From assembly GCF_002741015.1 (NCBI RefSeq), contig NZ_CP016616.1, positions 2,575,501-2,639,500 of the forward strand: a DNA stretch of 64,000 nucleotides, written 5' to 3'. Under the pieces are notes generated by a model, which was not told the origin of the DNA, made no database searches, and was given only the letters and a program-made list of their open reading frames with translations. Made by a program: the position numbers and the translations under genes. Shown one piece after another: positions 7,864-15,888 of the stretch. Each line of letters starts with the position of its first letter. The stretch's first letter is position 1. The DNA is from Microvirga ossetica (GTDB taxonomy: Bacteria; Pseudomonadota; Alphaproteobacteria; Rhizobiales; Beijerinckiaceae).

Positions 7864-8939
7864 CCGTCCTCGCCCTGGACAGGGACGACCTGCGCGCCGC
7901 CATCCGCGACCGCAGGATGCTTTTGCTGCTCGCGCTCGCGGGTCTGCTCGTCCTGGTCAGCCTTGTCGGGTTGGGCCTCGGCGCGACTGGCGTTCCGCCG
8001 TCGCGCGTCCTCGCCGTCCTTGCGGACGCGCTCACCGGCCGCGCCGTGTCCGGCGGCGATGCGCTCATCGTCCTGCAGGTGCGTCTGCCGCGGCTGCTGC
8101 TCGGACTTCTCATCGGCGCCGCGCTCGCCTCCACGGGCGCGCTGATGCAGGGACTGTTCCGCAACCCGCTCGCCGATCCCGGCCTCGTCGGCGTCTCGGC
8201 CGGCGCAGCGCTAGCGGCCGCCGCAACGATCGTGCTCGGCGACAGGCTGCTCGCGCCGCTCATCGGCCCGCTGCCCTTCGGCGCGCTGCCTGTCGGCGCC
8301 TTTGCCGGCGGCCTGCTGACGACGCTCGCGCTCTATGTCGTCGCCACCCGCAGCGGGCGCACCTCGATTGCCACCATGCTTCTGGCAGGTGTCGCCTTCG
8401 GCGCGCTCGCGGGCGCGGTCATGGGTCTGTTCTCGTATCTCAGCGACGACCGGCAATTGCGCGACCTGTCGTTCTGGTCCCTCGGTTCCTTGAGTGGTGC
8501 CACCTGGACGAAGGTGATGGCCGTGACGCCCTTCATCCTGCCGACGTTGCTAGCGATGCCATTCCTGGCGCGCGGCCTGAACGCCCTGTCGCTCGGCGAG
8601 GCGGAAGCCTTTCATCTCGGCGTGCCGGTGCAGCGGGTGAAGGCCGTCACGATCCTGCTCGTCGCGGTGGCGGTCGGCGCCTCGGTCGCCGCTGCCGGCA
8701 TGATCGGCTTCGTCGGGATCGTCGTGCCGCATGTGCTGCGCCTGATCGCAGGTGCCGACCACAAGATGCTGCTGCCGGCTTCCGCCCTGCTCGGAGCGGC
8801 TTTGCTCGTCACCGCCGATACGGTGGCGCGCACGATCGCGGCGCCGGCGGAACTGCCCATCGGCATTCTCACCGCCGCCATCGGCGCGCCGTTCTTCCTC
8901 TGGCTCCTGCTGCGCCGCCAGGGCGGCGTGGTGCTATGA
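7860..8939 (+). CDS. hmuU: Heme ABC transporter permease HmuU
   Basis: A 359-residue FecCD/BtuC-type permease with about ten transmembrane helices. Family signatures include VRLPRLLLGLLIGAALASTG, GLFRNPLADPGLVGVSAGAA and GMIGFVGIVVPHVLRLIAG, the last forming part of the coupling interface with the ATPase. It moves heme across the inner membrane with HmuV. The gene overlaps hmuT by 4 bases and hmuV by 4 bases. Confidence 0.93.
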   Translation: MTVLALDRDDLRAAIRDRRMLLLLALAGLLVLVSLVGLGLGATGVPPSRVLAVLADALTGRAVSGGDALIVLQVRLPRLLLGLLIGAALASTGALMQGLFRNPLADPGLVGVSAGAALAAAATIVLGDRLLAPLIGPLPFGALPVGAFAGGLLTTLALYVVATRSGRTSIATMLLAGVAFGALAGAVMGLFSYLSDDRQLRDLSFWSLGSLSGATWTKVMAVTPFILPTLLAMPFLARGLNALSLGEAEAFHLGVPVQRVKAVTILLVAVAVGASVAAAGMIGFVGIVVPHVLRLIAGADHKMLLPASALLGAALLVTADTVARTIAAPAELPIGILTAAIGAPFFLWLLLRRQGGVVL

Positions 8940-9754
8940 GCGCTCTTCTCGAAGCGAGCGGCATCTCGCACAGCAGCGGCGGGCGCCTGCTGATCGACCG
9001 CATCGATCTCGCCATCGGCGGCGGCACCTTCACCATCGTCCTCGGCCCGAACGGCGCCGGCAAATCCACGCTGCTGCGCATCCTTTCCGGCGAGCTTGCG
9101 CCGAGCCAGGGCGAGGTGCGGCTCGACGGCCGTCCGCTGCGCTCCATCGCGCCCTGGCGCCTCGCGCACAGCCGGGCGGTGATGCCGCAGGCTTCCGATC
9201 TCAGCCTCCCCTTCACGGTCTTCGAGGTCGCGAGCCTCGGCGTCGAGGGGATCGGCCGGGGCCTGTCGCGACGCGACCGCCAGCATCTTGCACAGGCAGC
9301 GCTGGAACAGGCAGACGTCGCCCATCTCGTCCACCGCAACTACCAGACTCTGTCGGGCGGCGAGCGCCAGCGGGTCCACTTCGCCCGGGTGCTGGCGCAA
9401 TTGCAGGCCGGGCGGACGGTCGAGACGCGGCAAGTGCTGTTTCTCGACGAGCCCATCGCGAGCCTCGACCTGAAGCACCAGCTCGCCCTGCTCCAGACGG
9501 CGAAGAGCCTTGCAAGGGGCGGCCTTGCGGTCGTGGCCGTGCTGCACGACCTGCAGCTCGCCGCAGGGGTCGGTGACGATTTGGTCCTCATGAACGGGGG
9601 CCGCCTCGTCACGCGCGGAAAACCCGAGACGGTGCTCACGCCGGCGCGTCTCGCCGAAGTTTTTGGCGTGACTCTTGCCACCGCCGCTCTGCCGCCGAGC
9701 CCATGGACGCTGTCGACGACGGGACTGCCTTCTGCCGAGGCGGAAGCACCCTGA
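8936..9754 (+). CDS. hmuV: Heme ABC transporter ATP-binding protein HmuV
   Basis: A 272-residue ABC ATPase. Walker A is GPNGAGKST (37-45), the signature is LSGGERQRVHFARVLAQL, Walker B is VLFLDEPIASLD, and the switch histidine lies in VLHDLQLA. The ordering and the HmuV-specific insertion before Walker B fit the heme/B12 importer class. It is the last gene of the plus-strand heme operon. Downstream is a long non-coding interval beginning with a CCCCGA...TCGGGG hairpin that may end transcription. Confidence 0.93.
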   Translation: MSALLEASGISHSSGGRLLIDRIDLAIGGGTFTIVLGPNGAGKSTLLRILSGELAPSQGEVRLDGRPLRSIAPWRLAHSRAVMPQASDLSLPFTVFEVASLGVEGIGRGLSRRDRQHLAQAALEQADVAHLVHRNYQTLSGGERQRVHFARVLAQLQAGRTVETRQVLFLDEPIASLDLKHQLALLQTAKSLARGGLAVVAVLHDLQLAAGVGDDLVLMNGGRLVTRGKPETVLTPARLAEVFGVTLATAALPPSPWTLSTTGLPSAEAEAP

Positions 9755-9775
9755 AAGTCTGGCGGAGAACCCGCC

Positions 9776-9945
9776 CCCGTCATCACCGTCCCCGAGCTTG
9801 ATTCGGGGATCATCCGGGAGCCTGGGATCAAGCGCAGGATCAGTGCCGGAGCCTCGCCGTCATCCCCGGACTTGGTCCGAGATCCCCGTCTTGACAGCGC
9901 AGAGGGTCCTAAGACGTGGGTGGCCGGACCAAGTCCGGCCCTGAA
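9776..9945. repeat. Cluster of intergenic palindromic repeat units
   Basis: Three short inverted repeats sit in tandem after hmuV: CCCCGAGCTTGATTCGGGG (about 9792-9810), a CCCCGGACTTGGTCCGAGAT unit preceded by GTCATC (about 9860), and GGCCGGACCAAGTCCGGCC (about 9922-9940) preceded by ACGTGGGT. Units of this form (GTCAT-CCCCGG-loop-CCGGGG, ACGT-GGGTGGCCGG) are familiar intergenic repeats in Methylobacteriaceae and related Rhizobiales. They may act as terminators or mRNA-stabilising hairpins. The ORFs that can be drawn here lack the GC3 bias of the real genes. Confidence 0.6.
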
Positions 9946-10129
9946 GCGGAGATGTGTTGTTCAGTCGATGTCAAACAGCCAGCACCGTGGGGCCCGGAGC
10001 CGTTGGGCTCCGAGCCTTGTGGAGAGCGAGGGTGGCGCGAAGGGCGGCCCGGCTCGCTGATGCATGGTGTGAAATGGAAGAGCCGGGAGGCCGCTTCGCG
10101 CACGGCTTTTTTAGGCGGACAGGCGGTGC

Positions 10130-10314
10130 CGGTTCGGTGACTGCGCCAGGCGGGAACCGCAACGTCAGCGGGGGCCTGGGACCAATCCCTATTCAGCAGC
10201 ACACAGCCTGGGCCTCCCGTCACACGCACCTGCGTATCGGCACGTGCACGGGACCGTGCCTGCTCCCACACTGCGACGCCTCGCGAGCGCGCCCCTCGTC
10301 AGGAGCAGATCTTG
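10130..10314 (-). ncRNA. Candidate small non-coding RNA (boundaries approximate)
   Basis: The minus strand downstream of the promoter-like sequence at 10321-10349 carries about 180 GC-rich bases with many possible stems: GCACG-GTCC-CGTGC, GGGA-TT-GGTCCC, and pairing between the GGCGGGAACCGCAACG and GGGGCCTGGGACC regions. The only long minus ORF (GTG 10271) lacks the third-position GC bias of the surrounding genes and matches no family I know. An independently transcribed structured RNA is the best fit. I cannot assign it to 6S, SRP or RNase P RNA by eye. The 3' end is a guess. Confidence 0.3.
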
Positions 10315-10320
10315 CGCAAG

Positions 10321-10364
10321 GGTATAGCCCAGGCTGGGACTATTGTCAAGAACAAAGTGAGAAC
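10321..10364 (-). promoter_or_regulatory. Sigma-70-type promoter with an adjoining LexA-like box, minus strand
   Basis: Read on the minus strand, TTGACA (10349-10344) and TATACC (10326-10321) are separated by exactly 17 bases, a near-ideal housekeeping promoter. Immediately upstream, GAAC-N7-GAAC occupies 10350-10364 (GTTC-N7-GTTC on the minus strand), the direct-repeat form of the alphaproteobacterial LexA box. SOS control of whatever is transcribed leftward is therefore plausible. No protein-coding gene with normal codon use follows. Confidence 0.45.
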
Positions 10365-10394
10365 ATAACGTTGCCCGCGCGTCCTCTCCCATCC

Positions 10395-10512
10395 CTCCCA
10401 CGTCATGGCCGGCCTCATGCCGGCCACCCACGTCTTGCGACCCACCGCCTTGCAAAGATGTGGGTCCCCGGGACGAGCCCGGGGATGACCGGGAGGATGG
10501 ATCAGGCCCGGA
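10395..10512. repeat. Second cluster of intergenic palindromic repeat units
   Basis: Two abutting inverted repeats: ATGGCCGGCCTCATGCCGGCC at about 10405, flanked by ACGTC and ACCCACGTC, and GTCCCCGGGACGAGCCCGGGGA at about 10461, followed by TGACCGGGAGGATGG. They are of the same general type as the units at 9776-9945, and the two clusters bracket the possible small RNA gene. I see no gene in this stretch. A role beyond transcript ends or repeat dispersal is unknown. Confidence 0.6.
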
Positions 10513-10619
10513 GATGACGTGAGAGGGATCGGGGCTCCACTTCTCGCCTGCTTCGATAGGGGGACATCCCACAACCCCTTAACCCTATACCAAGGATCAA
10601 GGCTGGGAATATTGACTTC

Positions 10620-10633
10620 CCAAAACGTTTTGG
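10620..10633. promoter_or_regulatory. LacI-family operator upstream of its regulator gene
   Basis: CCAAAACGTTTTGG is a perfect 14-base palindrome with the central CG and AAAACG/CGTTTT half-sites typical of LacI/GalR-family operators. It lies 36 bases before the start of the LacI-type regulator, where a bound repressor would block the promoter. Autoregulation, and control of the whole sugar operon downstream, is the natural reading. Confidence 0.7.
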
Positions 10634-10668
10634 AGAATGATCTGGGGCACTAGGGAGGTCTGAACCCC

Positions 10669-11676
10669 GTGTCGAACCTGAAGCTGCTCGCGCATTCCCT
10701 AGGCCTGTCGATCACGACGGTGTCGCGGGCGCTCGACGGCTATTCCGACGTGGCGCAGGCCACCCGCGAGCGCGTGCAAGCAGCCGCCCAGGCGATGAAC
10801 TACCGGCCCAATCCCGCCGCCCGTAGCCTGCGGCGGCGCAAGGCCGAGGCGGTGGCCGTGACCCTGCCGACGGAGCCGGGGCGGTTCGGCCCTCCGATCT
10901 TCCTCAACATGCTCGCCGCCTGCGGCCAGAGGCTCGCCGAGGAAGGCCTCGACCTGATGCTGCTGCCGACCGCCGGACGCGCCGGCGAGATGGATACCTA
11001 CCGGCGGCTCCTGGACGGACGGCGCGCCGATGCGGTGATCGTGGTGCGTACGCGTCTCGACGACGAGCGCGTCGCCTTCCTGAAGGAGCGCGGCATCCCC
11101 TTCGTCACCCATGGCCGCACCGCGCGGCCCGACGAGCATGCCTTCATCGACGGCGACGGCGAGGCCGGCTTCCGGGACGCCGTCCGACAGCTCGCATCTC
11201 TCGGCCACCGGCGTATCGCTCACATCGCCGCTCCGCAGGATCTGACCTTCGCCCATCTGCGCCGCAAGGGCTGGCTGAAAGGTCTCGAAGAAGCAGGTCA
11301 TGGGGAGCCGATCGAATACACGGCGCAGCCGACGGAAGCGGGCGGCTATGAGGCTGCGCAATGGCTGCTTCAGCAGAGCGCACCACCGACCGCATTGTTG
11401 TGCGCCACCGACAGCATGGCCATCGGCGCCTTGAGCGCCCTCAAGGAACGCGGCTTCACCGCCGGACGCGAGATCGCCGTGATCGGGCACGACAATCTGC
11501 CCTCTGCCGCCTTCACCGACCCGCCTTTGTCGAGCATGGAGATCGCAGCTCCCGATGTGGGCCGGCAACTGGCGGAGATGCTGATCGCACGGCTTGGTGG
11601 CCGCGAGGCCGGCGAGTTGCAAACCATTCTGCCGGTTCGGCAGGTTCCGCGGGCGACCCACGGACCGGCCAACTGA
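10669..11676 (+). CDS. LacI-family transcriptional regulator of the downstream sugar operon
   Basis: A 335-residue regulator. The N-terminal helix-turn-helix is at about residues 3-50 (LKLLAHSLGLSITTVSRAL, then hinge-helix NYRPNPAARSLRRRKA), followed by a periplasmic-binding-protein-like sensor domain (GHRRIAHIAAP, CATDSMAIGALSALKERGF, AVIGHDNLPSAAFTDPPLSS). It starts with GTG at 10669, with AGGGAGG 10 bases upstream. It probably senses the sugar imported by the adjacent ABC transporter and represses the operon through the palindrome at 10620-10633. Confidence 0.92.
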   Translation: MSNLKLLAHSLGLSITTVSRALDGYSDVAQATRERVQAAAQAMNYRPNPAARSLRRRKAEAVAVTLPTEPGRFGPPIFLNMLAACGQRLAEEGLDLMLLPTAGRAGEMDTYRRLLDGRRADAVIVVRTRLDDERVAFLKERGIPFVTHGRTARPDEHAFIDGDGEAGFRDAVRQLASLGHRRIAHIAAPQDLTFAHLRRKGWLKGLEEAGHGEPIEYTAQPTEAGGYEAAQWLLQQSAPPTALLCATDSMAIGALSALKERGFTAGREIAVIGHDNLPSAAFTDPPLSSMEIAAPDVGRQLAEMLIARLGGREAGELQTILPVRQVPRATHGPAN

Positions 11677-11743
11677 ACCCGATGCCCTCGACCTTCCGGC
11701 CCCGGGTCGAGCGGCACCAAGAAGGGACCGATGGAGGAAGGAC

Positions 11744-13027
11744 ATGACGCATCCGGTATCGCTTCGCGCCATTGTCGCCGCGGCAGCCCTTTTCGGAGGG
11801 ATGACCGTCGCGCAGGCGCAGGAAACCATCTTCTACTCGACGCAGCTCCGCCCCATCGAAGAGGCAACCAAGGTCCGCGATGTCCTGCTGAAAGGGATCC
11901 CCGGCAAGGTCACCTACGTGGTCGATGAGCCGCCCGCCTTCGCGGTCCGCATGAAGGCCGAGACGCAGGCCGGCAAGCGCACGGCAAGCGTCGTCGGCGC
12001 GCTGCATGGCGAATTGCAGCCGCATGTGCCGGCCGATCTCCAGCCCGTCGATGATGTCGCCGCGAAGCTGACCGATCGCGGCATCCCCGCAAGCCTGATG
12101 GATCTCGGCAAGCTCGGCACGGGCCAGCAGCAATACATCCCGTGGATGCAGGCGACTTACGTAATGGTCGCCAACAAGCAGGCGCTGCAATACCTGCCTG
12201 CGGGCGCCGACGTGAACAGCCTCACCTATGCGCAGCTGCAGCAATGGGGCAAGAACATCGTCGACAAGACCGGCCAGCGCCGCCTCGGCTTCCCGGCCGG
12301 CCCGACGGGCCTGCTGCCGCGCTTCTTCCAAGGCTATTTCTATCCCTCCTTCACCGGCGGCGTGGTGACGACCTTCAAGTCCGCCGATGCGGAAGCCGGC
12401 TGGAATGCGCTGAAGGATCTGTGGGCAGTGTCGAACCCGAACTCCACCAACTACAACTTCATGCAGGAGCCGCTGCTCGCCGGCGAGGTGTGGATCGCGT
12501 GGGATCACATCGCCCGCGTGAAGGAAGCGCTCACCCTTCAGCCCGACCAGTTCGTCGCGTTTCCTGCGCCGGCCGGCCCGAAGGGACGCGGCTACATGCC
12601 GGTGATCGCCGGTCTCGCCATTCCGAAGGATGCGCCGAACCGCGCCGGTGCCGTGGCGGTGATCGAGCACATGACGAAGCCCGCGACGCAGCTCGCCACC
12701 GCCGCCGAAGTCGGCTTCTTCCCGGTCGTGAAGGCGGAACTGCCGACGGATCTCGCGCCCGGCATCAAAGCGCTCGCCGGCGCGGTTGCGGCGACGCAGA
12801 ACGCGAAGGATGCGCTCGTTTCGCTCCTGCCCGTGGGCCTCGGCGCCAAGGGCGGCGAGTTCAACAAGGTCTACATGGATTCGTTCCAGCGCATCGTGCT
12901 GCGCAACGAGCCGGTCAAGGACGTGCTCGAAGCCCAGGCCAAGACACTCGACACGCTCATGAAGGACACCGGCGCGCCGTGCTGGGCTCCGGACAAGCCG
13001 AGCCAGGGCGCCTGCGCGGTTCAGTAA
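11744..13027 (+). CDS. Sugar ABC transporter, extracellular solute-binding protein family 1
   Basis: A 427-residue periplasmic binding protein with a clear signal peptide (SLRAIVAAAALFGGMTVAQA, cleavage near residue 25). The mature part has family-1 features such as WMQATYVMVANKQAL and AGEVWIAWDHIARVKEAL. It captures the substrate for the two permeases and the ATPase that follow. The Shine-Dalgarno GGAGGAAGG precedes ATG 11744. The substrate cannot be read from sequence; the GH63-like enzyme in the operon suggests a glucoside or glucosylglycerate-like compound. Confidence 0.9.
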   Translation: MTHPVSLRAIVAAAALFGGMTVAQAQETIFYSTQLRPIEEATKVRDVLLKGIPGKVTYVVDEPPAFAVRMKAETQAGKRTASVVGALHGELQPHVPADLQPVDDVAAKLTDRGIPASLMDLGKLGTGQQQYIPWMQATYVMVANKQALQYLPAGADVNSLTYAQLQQWGKNIVDKTGQRRLGFPAGPTGLLPRFFQGYFYPSFTGGVVTTFKSADAEAGWNALKDLWAVSNPNSTNYNFMQEPLLAGEVWIAWDHIARVKEALTLQPDQFVAFPAPAGPKGRGYMPVIAGLAIPKDAPNRAGAVAVIEHMTKPATQLATAAEVGFFPVVKAELPTDLAPGIKALAGAVAATQNAKDALVSLLPVGLGAKGGEFNKVYMDSFQRIVLRNEPVKDVLEAQAKTLDTLMKDTGAPCWAPDKPSQGACAVQ

Positions 13028-13040
13028 CCTGATACGTAAA

Positions 13041-13066
13041 GCCCGGCGAAACGCGTTTCGCCGGGC
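13041..13066. other. Intercistronic perfect palindrome after the binding-protein gene
   Basis: A 26-base perfect palindrome (half-site GCCCGGCGAAACG) lies between the binding-protein stop and the first permease start, with no T-run behind it. Such hairpins after abundant binding-protein genes (the malE-malF case is well known) protect the upstream mRNA and lower expression of the membrane genes. That role is inferred from position and shape. Confidence 0.65.
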
Positions 13067-13094
13067 CTATCCATCGCGAGGGGAGCGGCTTTAC

Positions 13095-13946
13095 ATGCCT
13101 GCGCGCACATCCTGGATTCCCTATGCGCTGATCGCGCCGTCCGTCCTCTTTCTCGGCGCCCTGTTTCTCGTGCCGCTGGTGCAGACGGTGTGGCTGTCGG
13201 TCTCGGCGGGAGATGGCCTGTCGCTGGAGAACTACCGGCGCATGGCGAGCGACCTGAATTTCTCGCTCGCCGTCAAGAACACGTTCCTGCTCACCCTCGT
13301 GGTCGTGCCGCTCCAGGTCGTGCTGGCGCTTGCTATGGCAACGATGGTGACGAAGCTCGACAAGGGCCGCGATCTCGTCCTGTGGGTGCTCACCATTCCG
13401 CTCGGCATCTCGGATCTCGCAGCAGGCCTTGCCTGGCTCGCCCTGCTGCAGAACACCGGCTATCTGAATTCCGCGCTCTACGCGCTGGGGATCATCCAAG
13501 GCCCCGTCGGATGGCTCTCGCAGGAGACGCCGGTCGCCCTGTTCTTCGCCATCGTGCTCGCCGAGCTCTGGCGCGCCACTGCCATCGTTCTGGTGATCCT
13601 GATCGCCGGCCTGCAACTGATCCCGAAGGAATTTGCCGAAGCCGCCGAGATCTTCGGGGCCAGGCCCTGGACGCGCTTCACGCGGATCACCCTGCCGCTT
13701 CTGAAGCCGAGCCTGCAATCGGCTCTGATCCTGCGCACGGTGCTCGCCTTCGAGGTCTTCGCCGTCGTCTACGCGCTCGGCGGGCGCAATTTTCCCGTCC
13801 TCGCCGGTGAGGCCTATGTCTGGCAGAACGACAACCAGAACTACGGCGTCGCCGCGGCCTATGCGGTGCTCATCATGGCGATCTCGCTCGCCGCGACCGC
13901 CGTCTACCTGCGCGTGCTGAGAACGCATCCGGAGCAGCTCCCATGA
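13095..13946 (+). CDS. Sugar ABC transporter permease (MalF/UgpA type)
   Basis: A 283-residue inner-membrane permease with six predicted helices. The opening IPYALIAPSVLFLGALFLVP is typical of the MalF-like subunit, and the cytoplasmic EAA loop EFAEAAEIFGARPWTRFTRI contacts the ATPase. It pairs with the next gene, which it overlaps by 4 bases (ATGA). It follows the hairpin at 13041-13066 and may be expressed below the binding protein. Confidence 0.92.
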   Translation: MPARTSWIPYALIAPSVLFLGALFLVPLVQTVWLSVSAGDGLSLENYRRMASDLNFSLAVKNTFLLTLVVVPLQVVLALAMATMVTKLDKGRDLVLWVLTIPLGISDLAAGLAWLALLQNTGYLNSALYALGIIQGPVGWLSQETPVALFFAIVLAELWRATAIVLVILIAGLQLIPKEFAEAAEIFGARPWTRFTRITLPLLKPSLQSALILRTVLAFEVFAVVYALGGRNFPVLAGEAYVWQNDNQNYGVAAAYAVLIMAISLAATAVYLRVLRTHPEQLP

Positions 13947-14803
13947 CAAGCAGCGCCGCCGAACTCACCCCGACTGCGAAGAACCGGACCATGGCTCTTC
14001 CCTCCGCGCGGCGCCTGCTGCTCTGGACCGGGCTTGCGGTGCTGATCGCCTGGGTGCTGGTGCCGATCTATCTCGTGGCGCTTGGCGCCTTCGGCGGCAG
14101 ACTCGGCGTGTTCCGCTGGCCGAAATCGATCTGGCCCACGGACCTGTCCTTTGCGGCCATGAGCCAGTTCCTCGCCATCGAGGGCGTGTTCAACGCCCTG
14201 CTCAACTCGCTCATCGCCGCGGGGCTCACGGTGGTGTTCTCCATCGCGCTCGGCGCGCCCGCAGGCTATGCGCTGGCGCGCTACACGTTCCGCGGGCAGA
14301 ACGCCTATCGCCTGCTCGTCCTGCTCACCCGCGCCTTCCCGCTCGCCATTCTGGCGCTGCCGCTCACCGTCTCGTTCATCCGCTTAGGGCTCTACGACAC
14401 GCCCTTCGGCGTCTCGCTGATCCACACAGTGCTGGCGCTTCCCTTCGCGGCGCTCGTCACGCAGAGCCTGTTCATGGGCATTCCGCGCGAATACGAGGAG
14501 GCCGCCTGGGTCTTCGGATGCACACGCTTTCAGGCCTTCATCAAGGTGATCCTGCCGCTGGCCCTGCCGGGCCTTGCGGCGACTGCCATCTTCGCCTTCG
14601 TGATCTCCTGGAACGAGGTTTTCGCGGCCTCCATCCTCACCGTGCGCGAGCGGACGCTCACCGCCTACCTGCTCCGAATTCTCGCCGAGAGCCCGCTTCA
14701 CTACCGCTTCGCCGGCGGCTTCATCCTTATCATCCCCTCCGTGCTCTTCATCTTCGCCGTCAGAAGATATTTGTTCGCGGTGTGGGGCATTGCCAGCAAG
14801 TAA
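13943..14803 (+). CDS. Sugar ABC transporter permease (MalG/UgpE type)
   Basis: A 286-residue membrane protein with a cytoplasmic N-terminal stretch of about 20 residues, six predicted helices and the EAA loop PREYEEAAWVFGCTRFQAFI followed by KVILPLALPG. The closing VRRYLFAVWGIASK resembles MalG-like C-termini. It forms the translocation pore with the preceding permease. The gene overlaps its neighbour and is followed after 11 bases by the ATPase gene. Confidence 0.92.
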   Translation: MTSSAAELTPTAKNRTMALPSARRLLLWTGLAVLIAWVLVPIYLVALGAFGGRLGVFRWPKSIWPTDLSFAAMSQFLAIEGVFNALLNSLIAAGLTVVFSIALGAPAGYALARYTFRGQNAYRLLVLLTRAFPLAILALPLTVSFIRLGLYDTPFGVSLIHTVLALPFAALVTQSLFMGIPREYEEAAWVFGCTRFQAFIKVILPLALPGLAATAIFAFVISWNEVFAASILTVRERTLTAYLLRILAESPLHYRFAGGFILIIPSVLFIFAVRRYLFAVWGIASK

Positions 14804-14814
14804 CGGATCGTCCC

Positions 14815-15864
14815 ATGGCTGATATCGTCATCGATCGCGTCGTCAAGGAATTCGGCTCGTTCCGCGCCCTGCAGGAGGTGTCGCTCACCGTGAACGACGG
14901 CGAGTTCGTCGCCCTGCTCGGTCCCTCCGGCTGCGGCAAGACCACGTTGCTTCGCATCATCGCAGGCCTCGAGACGCAGACCGCCGGCCGCGTCGTGATC
15001 GGCGGGCAGGATGTGAGCGACCTCGCGCCGCGCAAGCGCGGGCTGGCGATGGTGTTCCAGAACTACGCCGTCTTCCCGCACATGACCGTGTTCGAGAACG
15101 TCGCCTTCGGCCTGCGCATGCAGAAGGCATCGCAGGCCGACGTCAAGCGCAAGGTCGAGCGCGCGGCGGCCCTGCTCCATATCGAGAGCTATCTCGACCG
15201 CTATCCGGCCAAACTCTCGGGCGGCCAGCGCCAGCGCGTGGCGGTGGCGCGCGCGCTCGCAGTCGAGCCTGCCGTGCTGCTCATGGACGAGCCGCTCTCC
15301 AATCTCGACGCGCTGCTGCGGCTCGAGATGCGCACGGAGCTGAAGGCGGTGCTGCGCGCGGTCGGCACCACAACGATCTATGTGACGCACGACCAGACCG
15401 AGGCCATGGGCCTCGCCGACCGCATTGCCGTGATGTATGGCGGCAAGATCGACCAGATCGGCTCGCCGCTCGAGATCTACGCCACGCCTGCGACCCGCTT
15501 CGTCGGCGGCTTCATCGGCTCGCCGCCCATGAACTTCATCAAGGTCCAGTGCAGCGGAGGCACGGCGCGGATCGGCGAGGCCGCAATGCCATGCCCGGCC
15601 ACGGGCCAGAATCTGGAGCTCGGGCTTCGCGGCGAGGATGCGAGCCTGAGCCCCAACGGCTCGGGCATTCCCTTCGACGTGCGCGTCGTCGAGCCGATGG
15701 GATCGCATCTGCTCCTCACCGGCGCCATCGACGGGCAGCTCGCCCGCATCGTCGCGCCGCCGACGGCAAAAGTGAATGCCGGCGAGCGCGTCGGCCTCAA
15801 TGTCGACCCCTCCCGCGTGACCTGGATCGACGGCGGCACCGGACGCGCCATCGCCCGGGCCTGA
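14815..15864 (+). CDS. Sugar ABC transporter ATP-binding protein (MalK/UgpC type)
   Basis: A 349-residue ATPase. Walker A is GPSGCGKTT, the Q-loop is in MVFQNYAVFPHMTV, the signature is LSGGQRQRVAVARAL, Walker B is VLLMDEPLSNLD, and the H-loop is YVTHDQTEAMGLAD. The C-terminal about 110 residues are the TOBE/MOP-like regulatory domain (GLRGEDASL). It energises the importer formed by the preceding genes. Confidence 0.93.
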   Translation: MADIVIDRVVKEFGSFRALQEVSLTVNDGEFVALLGPSGCGKTTLLRIIAGLETQTAGRVVIGGQDVSDLAPRKRGLAMVFQNYAVFPHMTVFENVAFGLRMQKASQADVKRKVERAAALLHIESYLDRYPAKLSGGQRQRVAVARALAVEPAVLLMDEPLSNLDALLRLEMRTELKAVLRAVGTTTIYVTHDQTEAMGLADRIAVMYGGKIDQIGSPLEIYATPATRFVGGFIGSPPMNFIKVQCSGGTARIGEAAMPCPATGQNLELGLRGEDASLSPNGSGIPFDVRVVEPMGSHLLLTGAIDGQLARIVAPPTAKVNAGERVGLNVDPSRVTWIDGGTGRAIARA

Positions 15865-15888
15865 CTTGTGAAGTGAAGGATATTCGAG

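Noticed and set aside
9909..10271. 120-codon minus-strand ORF downstream of the promoter-like sequence
   Set aside because: Third-position GC is far below that of the neighbouring genes, no family resemblance, and the stretch is rich in palindromes; a structured RNA fits better.
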